Positions 1 to 7,066 of a DNA stretch of 64,000 bases are shown one piece after another; position 1 is the stretch's first letter; each line of letters begins with the position of its first letter. Made by a program: the position numbers and the translations under genes. The notes beneath the pieces were generated by a model that had not been told where the DNA came from, ran no database searches, and saw only the letters and a list, made by a program, of their open reading frames with translations. The DNA comes from Mucilaginibacter sp. L3T2-6 (GTDB taxonomy: Bacteria; Bacteroidota; Bacteroidia; Sphingobacteriales; Sphingobacteriaceae): contig NZ_JAUMKC010000016.1 in the NCBI RefSeq assembly GCF_030519355.1, positions 1 through 64,000 on the forward strand, in the 5' to 3' direction.

Positions 1-72
1 ATGGATTTTTCTTTAACTTTTAAAACAGCCGATAAGTAATCTTCAACAATTATTTGCGAAAGTCTTAGAATA

Positions 73-109
73 CGGGCGGAGCCGCTGAAAGCGAACAATT
101 CCCCGCCCG
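73..109. repeat. GC-rich inverted repeat with inner hairpin
   Basis: CGGGCGG (73-79) is matched perfectly by CCGCCCG (103-109). The 23-nt loop holds a second small hairpin, CGCT-GAA-AGCG (83-93). No T-tract follows, so it is more likely a protein or processing site than a simple terminator. It lies just upstream of the promoter-like sequence before the first gene. Function unknown. Confidence 0.4.
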
Positions 110-119
110 CTTGTATAGC

Positions 120-153
120 CTTGACTTTTTATCCCGGCGGCGGGCTATCTTCG
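120..153 (+). promoter_or_regulatory. candidate Bacteroidota promoter
   Basis: CTTG at 120-123 and TATCTTCG at 146-153 (7 of 8 matches to the Bacteroidota -7 box TAnnTTTG) are 22 nt apart, slightly longer than the usual 19-21. It would start transcription near 160, upstream of the helix-turn-helix gene at 223. Confidence 0.35.
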
Positions 154-222
154 CGGTACAGGTGAATGAGGAATGGCTACCGCTCATACTTTGGGTTTAT
201 GGCCAGCCGTTTTTTTTTAAAA

Positions 223-489
223 ATGAATGTCATTTGCATTGAAGAAAATGCGTTTTACGAACTGATCGAAACGGTTGTCAAACGATTACAGGAGAAAAAA
301 GTCCAGGATAATGTGTGGATTTCCAGTGAGGAAGTCATGAAGTTACTCCACATCAAAAGCCGGAGCACTTTACAAAAATTACGGGACACCGGCGAGATAA
401 GGTATAGTCAATATGGCCGGAAAGTCATACTTTACGAGAAGGCCTCGGCTTTGGAATTTTTAGAAAAGTATGCCTGTGAAACATTTTAA
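223..489 (+). CDS. small helix-turn-helix (excisionase-like) protein
   Basis: An 88-aa protein of the HTH_17/excisionase-like type found in Bacteroidota integrative elements. The N-terminal half is a short predicted helix; the C-terminal half carries the DNA-binding helices (SSEEVMKLLHIKSRSTLQKL) followed by a wing-like strand segment (RYSQYGRKVILYEKA). An upstream in-frame ATG at 166 would add 19 residues, but the ATG at 223 matches the usual start of this family better. It resembles three other small HTH proteins in the window (19018-19281, 19297-19563, 26179-26478). The role is probably regulation or excision of the element; the exact function cannot be read from sequence. Confidence 0.7.
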   Translation: MNVICIEENAFYELIETVVKRLQEKKVQDNVWISSEEVMKLLHIKSRSTLQKLRDTGEIRYSQYGRKVILYEKASALEFLEKYACETF

Positions 490-575
490 TTTGCGGTAAT
501 AAGTCTAAATTATAGACATCGTAATCCTGTAAATCAAATCCATTTATCTGTAAAATTAAAAAACGACAGGCCGGG

Positions 576-583
576 TAATTTTG
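576..583 (+). promoter_or_regulatory. candidate -7 box upstream of the permease gene
   Basis: TAATTTTG matches the TAnnTTTG -7 consensus exactly and lies 18 nt upstream of the permease ATG. No clear TTTG -33 element is seen at the expected distance, so an activator such as the downstream AraC protein might be needed (inference). Confidence 0.3.
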
Positions 584-601
584 TAATGTAAATCAATAAT
601 C

Positions 602-1741
602 ATGATCAGCATTATTCTAAAAATATTATCCGGCCTTTTCTTTATGATTTGGGATATCTATTGGGGCCTGGCCTTTGGTTTTATCCTTTCATCGTTAGTT
701 AGGGCATTTGCCTCAACAGAAAAAATTTCATCCAAACTGGGGAAGGACACGGTGGCTTCAACGGCATTGTCTACGTTTTTCGGTGCCGTTTCCTCATCGT
801 GTTCTTACGCGGCTGCATCAATGGCCAGAACACTGCTGATCAAAGGTGCTACCTGGTCTAATGCGGTATCATTCATGGTGGCCAGTACTAACCTAGTGTT
901 TGAAATATTTATTGTGATCGTTTCACTGCTGGGCTGGTCATTTTTTGGCGGAGAGGTCATCGGCGGCTTGTTCTTTATCATTGTATCAGCCATACTCATT
1001 AACCGGTTTTTCCCGCCAAAAGTAAAAGACGAAGCGAAAGAGAATATACGGCATAATGAACACAGCGGTCATGATCACAGTCACGAACATCAGCCTGCTG
1101 CAACAAAATCTTGTTGCCACAGCATGCCCCAAAAAGAAGTTGCTAAGCCCGGCATATTAGAACGGCTCAAAACTGCCAGCGGTCATTTTTATATGGACGT
1201 AACGATGGTGGGGAAAGACATTGCTATAGGCCTTGTAATCGCTTCAATACTGATGGTGCTCGTGCCTGATAGTTTCTGGCAGGGCTTGTTTTTAACAGGC
1301 CATACCTCAATGCCGCACTTCCTGGTTTTAAGTTGGAATGCGATTGTGGGCATATTCATTGCTGTTATTGCCTTTGTTTGTTCGGTAGGCAATATCGTTA
1401 TGGCGGCGGTGCTTTGGCAGGGCGGCATCTCGTTCGGCGGGGTGATTGCTTTTATCTTGTCAGACCTGGTAACCGTACCTATGCTCTTGGTTTTCAAAAG
1501 CTATTACGGCGGTAAAACAATGTGGTATTTATTAGTCTTCTTGGTGATCAGCATCTTCCTGACCTCGCTGTTTCTTGACTATTCTTTCGCGGCACTGCAC
1601 TGGCTGCCAAAATCAAACAGCAGTGGTATGCAAATGGGTGCGCAACATTTTGTGTGGAATTACAATACCTGGCTTAACCTGATCTTTATCCCGGTTTCGC
1701 TTTGGTACTTCTTCCTGGGCCGGAAAAGCATGAAAATGTAA
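602..1741 (+). CDS. DUF318/SO_0444-type permease, probable Cu/Zn efflux
   Basis: A 379-aa polytopic inner-membrane protein of the ArsP/YraQ-like permease superfamily. Two membrane bundles each contain a conserved cysteine (C67 in SSCSYAA, C260 in CSVGN), as is typical of this superfamily. They are joined by a cytosolic or periplasmic loop rich in metal ligands (about residues 151-173, HSGHDHSHEH then SCCH). The protein ends in SMKM, a tail shared with three other proteins of this island. It is followed 15 nt later by an HMA-AraC regulator, a pairing that suggests metal-responsive expression. Likely role: export of Cu, Zn or a related metal. The substrate is inferred from the His/Cys loop and the neighbours, not proven. 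Confidence 0.8.
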   Translation: MISIILKILSGLFFMIWDIYWGLAFGFILSSLVRAFASTEKISSKLGKDTVASTALSTFFGAVSSSCSYAAASMARTLLIKGATWSNAVSFMVASTNLVFEIFIVIVSLLGWSFFGGEVIGGLFFIIVSAILINRFFPPKVKDEAKENIRHNEHSGHDHSHEHQPAATKSCCHSMPQKEVAKPGILERLKTASGHFYMDVTMVGKDIAIGLVIASILMVLVPDSFWQGLFLTGHTSMPHFLVLSWNAIVGIFIAVIAFVCSVGNIVMAAVLWQGGISFGGVIAFILSDLVTVPMLLVFKSYYGGKTMWYLLVFLVISIFLTSLFLDYSFAALHWLPKSNSSGMQMGAQHFVWNYNTWLNLIFIPVSLWYFFLGRKSMKM

Positions 1742-1756
1742 TAGCTTTGTGCTATT

Positions 1757-2320
1757 ATGCTGCTTCGTATAAAAAACATGGTTTGCGACCGTTGCCAAAT
1801 GATTGTCCGTCAGCAATTGGAAAGTCTCGGCTTTCATGTAAATGAGGTTATACTGGGCCAGGCCGACATTACGCCTGAACCGGACGAGGAACAATTACAG
1901 TTGATTTCCTCGGCCTTGAAAGTGCCGGGATTTGAACTGATAAATACAGAAACGGAAAAAACCGTTGAGGCAATCAAAAATGCGATCATTGAGCTAGTAC
2001 ACCATTCCGACCTTTCTGAATTTAATACGTCCGTCTCAGATTATATCTCCAAAAGAGCAGGTAAAGATTATTCCTACCTGAGCAGGCTGTTTTCAAATGC
2101 GCAGGACACGACCATCGAACGGTTTATTATCGAACAGAAGATCGAAAAAATAAAAGAGCTGCTTGCTTATGGCGAACTCAACCTGAATGAGATCGCTTAT
2201 CAGATGGGCTACAGTAGCAGTGCACATTTGTCGACGCAGTTCAAAAGTGTTACCGGTTTAACACCGAGTGAATTCAAAAACTCTGGTAAAATGAAAAGGA
2301 AGCCAATAGATAAGATCTGA
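1757..2320 (+). CDS. AraC-family regulator with HMA-like metal-sensing domain
   Basis: A 187-aa protein. Residues 1-70 resemble a heavy-metal-associated (HMA) fold with a CxxC motif (CDRC, residues 10-13) near the end of the first strand, as in CopZ-like copper chaperones. Residues about 95-180 form an AraC-type double helix-turn-helix (NEIAYQMGYSSSAHLSTQF, then TGLTPSEFK). This architecture suggests a one-component sensor that binds Cu(I) or another soft metal and activates the adjacent efflux genes. It lies 15 nt after the permease gene and upstream of the Cys-rich and RND genes. The ligand and targets are inferred. Confidence 0.85.
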   Translation: MLLRIKNMVCDRCQMIVRQQLESLGFHVNEVILGQADITPEPDEEQLQLISSALKVPGFELINTETEKTVEAIKNAIIELVHHSDLSEFNTSVSDYISKRAGKDYSYLSRLFSNAQDTTIERFIIEQKIEKIKELLAYGELNLNEIAYQMGYSSSAHLSTQFKSVTGLTPSEFKNSGKMKRKPIDKI

Positions 2321-2423
2321 TACAATAGGATATAAATATTTGACAAAATGATGTAAGGATTGCTGAATAGAACCGTCTAACTTAGCACAATAATAATCGA
2401 GCAATAAGCGTATTCAATAAAAC

Positions 2424-2744
2424 ATGAAATATTTAGCTGCTTTCCTGGTAATGATCTTTATGCTATCCGCTTCGGTTCCCGGAATTGCGAGCGTGCGCAA
2501 AGATTGCCAATCAAGTACCAAAAGCTGTTTGCATAGCAATTGCTGCAAGGAAACTAAGCATGGGGCAAAAAGCGACTGCCCGAAAACCGGGTGCATCTGC
2601 GTTCTGTCTTGTTGCAACTGGGGACTTGTTAAATCAACGGTGATTTCTATCACGACTGATTTAAACGGTCAGTCTCATACCCCTTTCGTTATAGGAGACT
2701 TATCGGATTATAACAATAATAATTGGAACCCGCCGAAAGCATAA
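2424..2744 (+). CDS. secreted Cys-rich small protein
   Basis: A 106-aa protein with a signal peptide (about residues 1-22) followed by a stretch of nine cysteines within about 45 residues, including NCC and SCC pairs, and then a Cys-free Asn-rich tail. No known domain is recognised. Its position between a metal sensor and the RND operon suggests periplasmic or extracellular metal binding (inference). It is followed by another Cys-rich secreted protein 76 nt downstream. Confidence 0.7.
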   Translation: MKYLAAFLVMIFMLSASVPGIASVRKDCQSSTKSCLHSNCCKETKHGAKSDCPKTGCICVLSCCNWGLVKSTVISITTDLNGQSHTPFVIGDLSDYNNNNWNPPKA

Positions 2745-2820
2745 TCCTTTAGCTTTCGGATCAATGCCAGCCACTGGCATCAATGTTTCAATTTATTATT
2801 AATTCTTAAAATTTAAAATC

Positions 2821-3015
2821 ATGAAAAAGTTTCTTTTCATCACCATGGTGATGTTATTATCTGCTGTATCTATTACTTATGCTAATACCCCTTGCTGTAA
2901 CAGTAAAATGAATCACTGTACAACCTGCGCAAAGAGTTGCGGGCCAAACTGTGAGGATTATTGCAGCAAGACCTGCAAGGCAGACGGTACTTGTAAGAAG
3001 GTCTGTAAATTGTAA
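2821..3015 (+). CDS. secreted metallothionein-like 64-aa protein
   Basis: The signal peptide (MKKFLFITMVMLLSAVSITYA) leaves a mature part of about 43 residues that contains ten cysteines, spaced mostly as CxxC, CxxxC or CC (for example PCCNSK, HCTTCAKSC, KTCKADGTC). This resembles a metallothionein in composition but carries an export signal, so it would act in the periplasm or outside the cell. Likely a metal buffer that feeds or protects the adjacent Cus-like pump; this is inferred from composition and context. Confidence 0.75.
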   Translation: MKKFLFITMVMLLSAVSITYANTPCCNSKMNHCTTCAKSCGPNCEDYCSKTCKADGTCKKVCKL

Positions 3016-3021
3016 TTAACA

Positions 3022-3051
3022 GTAAGCCGCCTCTTAACCGGGGCGGCTTAC
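3022..3051 (+). terminator. hairpin downstream of the metallothionein-like gene
   Basis: GTAAGCCGCC (3022-3031) and GGCGGCTTAC (3042-3051) form a perfect 10-bp stem with a 10-nt loop, seven bases after the stop codon. No T-run follows, so termination may be partial or the hairpin may protect the upstream mRNA. Confidence 0.55.
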
Positions 3052-3083
3052 AACTATATCATTCCTCAAGACGTATACTTTTA

Positions 3084-3091
3084 TATATTTG
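3084..3091 (+). promoter_or_regulatory. perfect -7 box abutting a start codon
   Basis: TATATTTG matches TAnnTTTG exactly and ends five bases before the ATG at 3097. Transcription would begin at or within a base or two of the start codon, giving a leaderless or nearly leaderless mRNA. No good -33 element is visible. Confidence 0.35.
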
Positions 3092-3096
3092 CATTA

Positions 3097-3480
3097 ATGA
3101 AACGCACCGCGCTCATCTTATTAACGGCAATCTACTTGATATCCCTCATGGGTATGAGTGTGAACCGTTCGTATTGCTGCGGTAAGCTGATAACTGTGAG
3201 TTCCAGTTTTGGCGCGGGTGATAACTCAAATAGCATATCCGGGAATAAGAATAAATGCTGCGGTCACGAGAAGCAAAGCTTCAAAGTCAAAGACAGCCAT
3301 TTTAGCGCCGCCTCTTTTTCTCTGAATCATCCCTCGCCCGCTATTATTCCATCGTTTATCAGCGTTGTTGACGAACCTGTTGTCAGCATATTACACACTA
3401 AAATAGTTTACAAGGGGAATGCTCCACCCGGGCATTCGGATATACCTGTCTATACCCTTAACTGTACTTACCGGATCTGA
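3097..3480 (+). CDS. HYC_CC_PP-family secreted protein
   Basis: A 127-aa exported protein with an N-terminal hydrophobic segment, then the pattern that names the HYC_CC_PP family: YCC near residue 27 in place of HYC, KCCGH in the middle and NAPPG near the C-terminus. The family is found in Bacteroidota next to heavy-metal efflux pumps; its biochemical role is unknown to me. The two CC pairs and the nearby histidine could bind a metal. It sits between the metallothionein-like gene and the metal-binding-domain gene. Confidence 0.7.
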   Translation: MKRTALILLTAIYLISLMGMSVNRSYCCGKLITVSSSFGAGDNSNSISGNKNKCCGHEKQSFKVKDSHFSAASFSLNHPSPAIIPSFISVVDEPVVSILHTKIVYKGNAPPGHSDIPVYTLNCTYRI

Positions 3481-3607
3481 TCGTTATTTCTCTTAGCTGT
3501 ACATTCTGTACGGGCTAACCTGTTATTCTCAATTCATCATCTTAATTTATAATTCACGCATCGGGCTTGCTCTATGCCATTTATCCATTCTTAATTTTTT
3601 TAAAAAC

Positions 3608-3853
3608 ATGAAAAAGTTCCTGCTTATGGCTGTTGCCATCATTTTTTCCGCCGCGACCGTTTTTGCAACTACTCCACACAACGGTACCATGACCGCCGAC
3701 ACCGCTAAAAAAGCTAAGGCCACTAAAGTGATCTACACCTGTCCTATGCACACGGATGTAGTGGCTTACAAACCTGGTAAATGCCCCAAACCCGGCTGCG
3801 GAATGACGCTGGTGAAAAAGAGCGATCTGAAAAAGAAATCAATGAAAATGTAA
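3608..3853 (+). CDS. secreted protein with heavy-metal-binding domain (HMBD)
   Basis: An 81-aa protein: signal peptide (residues 1-20), a short linker, and a single heavy-metal-binding domain at residues 43-70 with YTCPMH, KCPKPGC and GMTLV. These are the same signatures that occur at the N-termini of the two adaptor proteins downstream. The C-terminus is SMKM. A periplasmic metal chaperone for the RND pump encoded 46 nt downstream is the likely role (inference from domain and operon position). Confidence 0.8.
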   Translation: MKKFLLMAVAIIFSAATVFATTPHNGTMTADTAKKAKATKVIYTCPMHTDVVAYKPGKCPKPGCGMTLVKKSDLKKKSMKM

Positions 3854-3858
3854 TTCAT

Positions 3859-3886
3859 TTAAGCCCGGTGAAATATCCGGGCTTAA
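3859..3886 (+). terminator. intercistronic hairpin before cusA
   Basis: TTAAGCCCGG (3859-3868) and CCGGGCTTAA (3877-3886) form a perfect 10-bp stem with an 8-nt loop, starting six bases after the HMBD stop and ending 13 bases before the cusA start. There is no T-tract. It could attenuate transcription into the pump genes or stabilise the upstream message, making the small protein more abundant than the pump. Confidence 0.5.
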
Positions 3887-3899
3887 CAAAATCATTAAG

Positions 3900-5174
3900 A
3901 TGATCAATCAACTTATTACCCTGTCCTTAAAGAACAGGTATATCGTTCTGCTGATCGCGCTTGGCTTATTTGCCTGGGGTGCTTATGCGGTCAATCAAAA
4001 TCCGATTGATGCCATACCCGACCTATCGGATAACCAGGTGATCGTGTTTACCGAGTGGCAGGGTCGCAGCCCGCAGATCATGGAAGACCAAGTGACATAC
4101 CCGCTGGTGAGCAACCTGCAGGGCATTCCCAAAGTGAAGGCTATCCGCGCTACATCCATGTTCGGGATGAGCTTTGTTTATATCGTATTTGATGACAAAG
4201 CCGATGTCTATTGGGCGCGCAGCCGGGTACTGGAACGACTAAACTACGCACAGCGCTTATTGCCGCAAGGTATTACTCCGACACTCGGGTCAGATGGCAC
4301 TGGCGTCGGGCATATTCTTTGGTACACGCTTGACGCTAAAGGCATGGATTTAGGCGAACAACGTGCTTTGCAGGATTGGTATGTGAAGCTTGGTTTGCAG
4401 ACAGTTCCCGGCGTTAGCGAGGTTGCCTCCTTTGGTGGCTTTGAAAAACAATACCAGGTCAATATCGACCCGAACAAGCTGAACTATTATAATATCCCGC
4501 TTTCAGAGGTGCTCAAGGCTATCAAAAGCAATAACAACGATGTCGGCGGACGCAAGTTTGAAATGAACGGTACGGGCTACATCGTACGCGGTCTTGGTTA
4601 TATCAAAACGATACAGGATGTAGAGAACATACCCGTTGGCGTAATCAAAACTATACCGGTGGCTATCAAAGATATCGCAACGGTGCAAATGGGTGGTGAT
4701 GAGCGCCTGGGCATTTTCGACCGTAATGGCAACGGCGAAGCTGTCGGCGGCATCGTGGTGATGCGTTATGGTGAGAATGCAGACCAGGTGATCAAATCGG
4801 TAAAAGCTAAAATGGCCGACATACAGAAAGGCCTGCCGTCAGGTGTTAGCTTCAATATTGCTTATGACCGCAGCGAACTGATCGAGAATGCTATCGGTTC
4901 AGTAAAACATACGCTGATCGAGGAAATGATCGTAGTGTCGATTATCGTCATTCTCTTCCTGTTTAGTTGGCGAAGTGCTCTGAGCATTATTATCCAGATA
5001 CCCATTACCATTGCAGCCAGCTTTATCCTGCTCAATGCCTTTGGCATCAGTTCCAATATTATGTCCTTGACCGGTATTGCTTTAGCTATTGGTGTCATCG
5101 TGGATAACGGCATCGTGATGGTTGAAAACGCGCATCGTAACCTATCAATCGCACAACAAAAAGAAAAGTTATGA
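3900..5174 (+). CDS. cusA: CusA/CzcA-family RND pump, N-terminal part (split gene)
   Basis: This 424-aa protein is the first 40 percent of a heavy-metal RND transporter, usually one chain of about 1040 aa. It begins with the cytoplasmic helix and TM1 (MINQLITLSLKNRYIVLLIA), includes the first periplasmic porter region (DLSDNQVIVFTEWQGRSPQI, then the ARSRVLERL segment) and ends just after the TM4 proton-relay motif (GVIVDNGIVMVENAH). The stop codon overlaps the start of the next gene (ATGA), which continues directly with TM5 in the -1 frame. The break is in the cytoplasmic loop between TM4 and TM5. It could be a true two-subunit pump, a frameshift or a sequencing error. Confidence 0.85.
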   Translation: MINQLITLSLKNRYIVLLIALGLFAWGAYAVNQNPIDAIPDLSDNQVIVFTEWQGRSPQIMEDQVTYPLVSNLQGIPKVKAIRATSMFGMSFVYIVFDDKADVYWARSRVLERLNYAQRLLPQGITPTLGSDGTGVGHILWYTLDAKGMDLGEQRALQDWYVKLGLQTVPGVSEVASFGGFEKQYQVNIDPNKLNYYNIPLSEVLKAIKSNNNDVGGRKFEMNGTGYIVRGLGYIKTIQDVENIPVGVIKTIPVAIKDIATVQMGGDERLGIFDRNGNGEAVGGIVVMRYGENADQVIKSVKAKMADIQKGLPSGVSFNIAYDRSELIENAIGSVKHTLIEEMIVVSIIVILFLFSWRSALSIIIQIPITIAASFILLNAFGISSNIMSLTGIALAIGVIVDNGIVMVENAHRNLSIAQQKEKL

Positions 5175-7066
5175 CCACTATAGAAAGAATTAAAATCATC
5201 GAAAACTCCTGTAAACAGGTTGGCCGTGGCGTGTTTTTCTCTACCGTCATTATTGTAGCTTCATTCCTGCCGGTGTTCCTTTTATCGGGACAGGAAGGCA
5301 AACTGTTTGGCCCGCTGGCGTGGACGAAAACCTTTATACTCGGTATCGATGCTATACTGGCCGTTACGCTAGCCCCGGTACTCATCTCCTTTTTTCTGAA
5401 AGGAAAGCTGCGAACCGACGATCATAACCCCTTGAATCGGGGACTGGAAAGAATTTACCGGCCTGTGCTGGATTGGTGCATCAAATGGCGCAAGACCACT
5501 TTGACCATTAACATCATCGCCCTAATCGTTAGCATACCACTCCTTCTTTCATTAGGGAGCGAGTTTATGCCGCCGCTGGACGAAGGAACCATCCTGTTCA
5601 TGCCGGTCACCCAACCGGATGTTTCAAACGCCGAAGCCAAACAGCTTTTACAAGTACAGGATAAGATCATTAAAAGTGTACCGGAAGTGGCTAACGTGCT
5701 GGGCAAAGCCGGCCGGGCCAATACCGCGACAGATAACTCACCAATCAGTATGACGGAAACGATCATTCTGTTAAAGCCGAAAGATCAATGGCGGCCGGGC
5801 ATTAAAAAGGAAGATATTATCAATGAACTCAACGCCAAGCTGCAAATTCCCGGTGTGGTGAATGGCTGGACACAGCCCATTATAAACCGAATCAATATGC
5901 TCTCCACCGGTATCCGAACGGACGTGGGTCTGAAAATATATGGACAGAACCTGGATACAATCAACGCGCTGGCAACGCAAATGAAACAAGCGCTGCAAGG
6001 TGTAAACGGCGTCAAAGACCTGTATGTTGATCCGATAACAGGTGGCAAATACCTGGACATCCAGGTTAATAAAGAGGCCATCGGCCGTTACGGCTTAAGC
6101 ATCGATGATGTTAACGAGGTAGTGGAAAGTGCATTAGGCGGCATGAACCTAACCACGACAGTAGAAGGTAGGCAGCGCTTCAGCGTCAATACCCGGCTTG
6201 CGCAGGATTACCGCAATAATCTTGAAGCAATCAAACGCACACTGGTACAAACAGAAAATTACGGGCCTATTCCATTATCATCTGTCGCGGACATCAAGAT
6301 CAGCGACGGCCCGGCGATGATCCAGTCGGAAAACGCCTTGCTGCGGGGCACAGTATTATTCAATGTACGTGACCGCGACCTCGGTAGTACCGTTAAAGAA
6401 GCGCAAAACAAGCTCAACAACCTGGTCAAGGTTCTGCCAAAAGGCTATTATATCGAATGGAGCGGGCAATATGAAAACCTGATCCGAGCAGAGCGGACGC
6501 TAAAACTTATTCTGCCCATTGTATTGGTCATTATTTTCGCCTGTCTGTATTTTGCCTTTCATTCTATCAGGGAAGCATTCTTTAGCTTGATCAGTATTCC
6601 TTTCGCGCTTATCGGCGGTGCTTATATGGTGTATTTCTTTGGTGTGCATTTATCTGTTGCCGTGGCAGTCGGATTTATTGCGCTGTTCGGTATCGCCGTA
6701 GAAACGGGTATCGTGATGGTTATTTACCTGAACGATGCAATGCAGCAGCTGGTGGCCCTGCAAGGAAACTCACGGGAGACTATCACCAGGGAAGACTTAC
6801 GGGAATATGTGATGAATGGCGCAGTAAAACGCCTGCGGCCAAAGCTGATGACCGTTTGCGTGGCCTTATTCGGCCTGGTGCCGGTATTATGGGCAACCGG
6901 AACAGGCAGCGATGTGATGCGACCAATTGTGTTGCCGATGATCGGCGGCGTATTGACATCATCCACACATATTTTACTGGTTACGCCATTGATCTTTTTG
7001 ATGGTAAAAGAATATGAACTCAGAAAGCATGGCAAGCTGGACATATTGGAGGTAAAGGAATCATGA
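5171..7066 (+). CDS. cusA: CusA/CzcA-family RND pump, C-terminal part (split gene)
   Basis: This 631-aa protein supplies the remainder of the RND pump: TM5-TM6 (FFSTVIIVASFLPVFLLSGQ), the amphipathic region, the second periplasmic loop, and the last membrane helices (GFIALFGIAVETGIVMVIYL, RPKLMTVCVALFGLVPVLWA). Its ATG overlaps the stop of the upstream part (ATGA), and its own TGA overlaps the following tolC start in the same ATGA arrangement, so translation is probably coupled through all three genes. The summed length of both parts (1055 aa) equals a complete CusA with nothing obviously missing at the junction. Function: proton-driven export of Cu(I)/Ag(I) or a similar metal, inferred from family and context. 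Confidence 0.85.
   Translation: MTTIERIKIIENSCKQVGRGVFFSTVIIVASFLPVFLLSGQEGKLFGPLAWTKTFILGIDAILAVTLAPVLISFFLKGKLRTDDHNPLNRGLERIYRPVLDWCIKWRKTTLTINIIALIVSIPLLLSLGSEFMPPLDEGTILFMPVTQPDVSNAEAKQLLQVQDKIIKSVPEVANVLGKAGRANTATDNSPISMTETIILLKPKDQWRPGIKKEDIINELNAKLQIPGVVNGWTQPIINRINMLSTGIRTDVGLKIYGQNLDTINALATQMKQALQGVNGVKDLYVDPITGGKYLDIQVNKEAIGRYGLSIDDVNEVVESALGGMNLTTTVEGRQRFSVNTRLAQDYRNNLEAIKRTLVQTENYGPIPLSSVADIKISDGPAMIQSENALLRGTVLFNVRDRDLGSTVKEAQNKLNNLVKVLPKGYYIEWSGQYENLIRAERTLKLILPIVLVIIFACLYFAFHSIREAFFSLISIPFALIGGAYMVYFFGVHLSVAVAVGFIALFGIAVETGIVMVIYLNDAMQQLVALQGNSRETITREDLREYVMNGAVKRLRPKLMTVCVALFGLVPVLWATGTGSDVMRPIVLPMIGGVLTSSTHILLVTPLIFLMVKEYELRKHGKLDILEVKES

Noticed and set aside
805-1497. Minus-strand open frames inside the permease gene
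   Set aside because: They are antisense shadows of a clear membrane-protein gene with no family signatures or start-site support.
5140-5175. Classical programmed -1 frameshift site in cusA
   Set aside because: The A-rich run AAAAAGAAAAG is suggestive, but no X_XXY_YYZ heptamer is in the zero frame and no clear downstream pseudoknot was found; coupled translation explains the overlap equally well.
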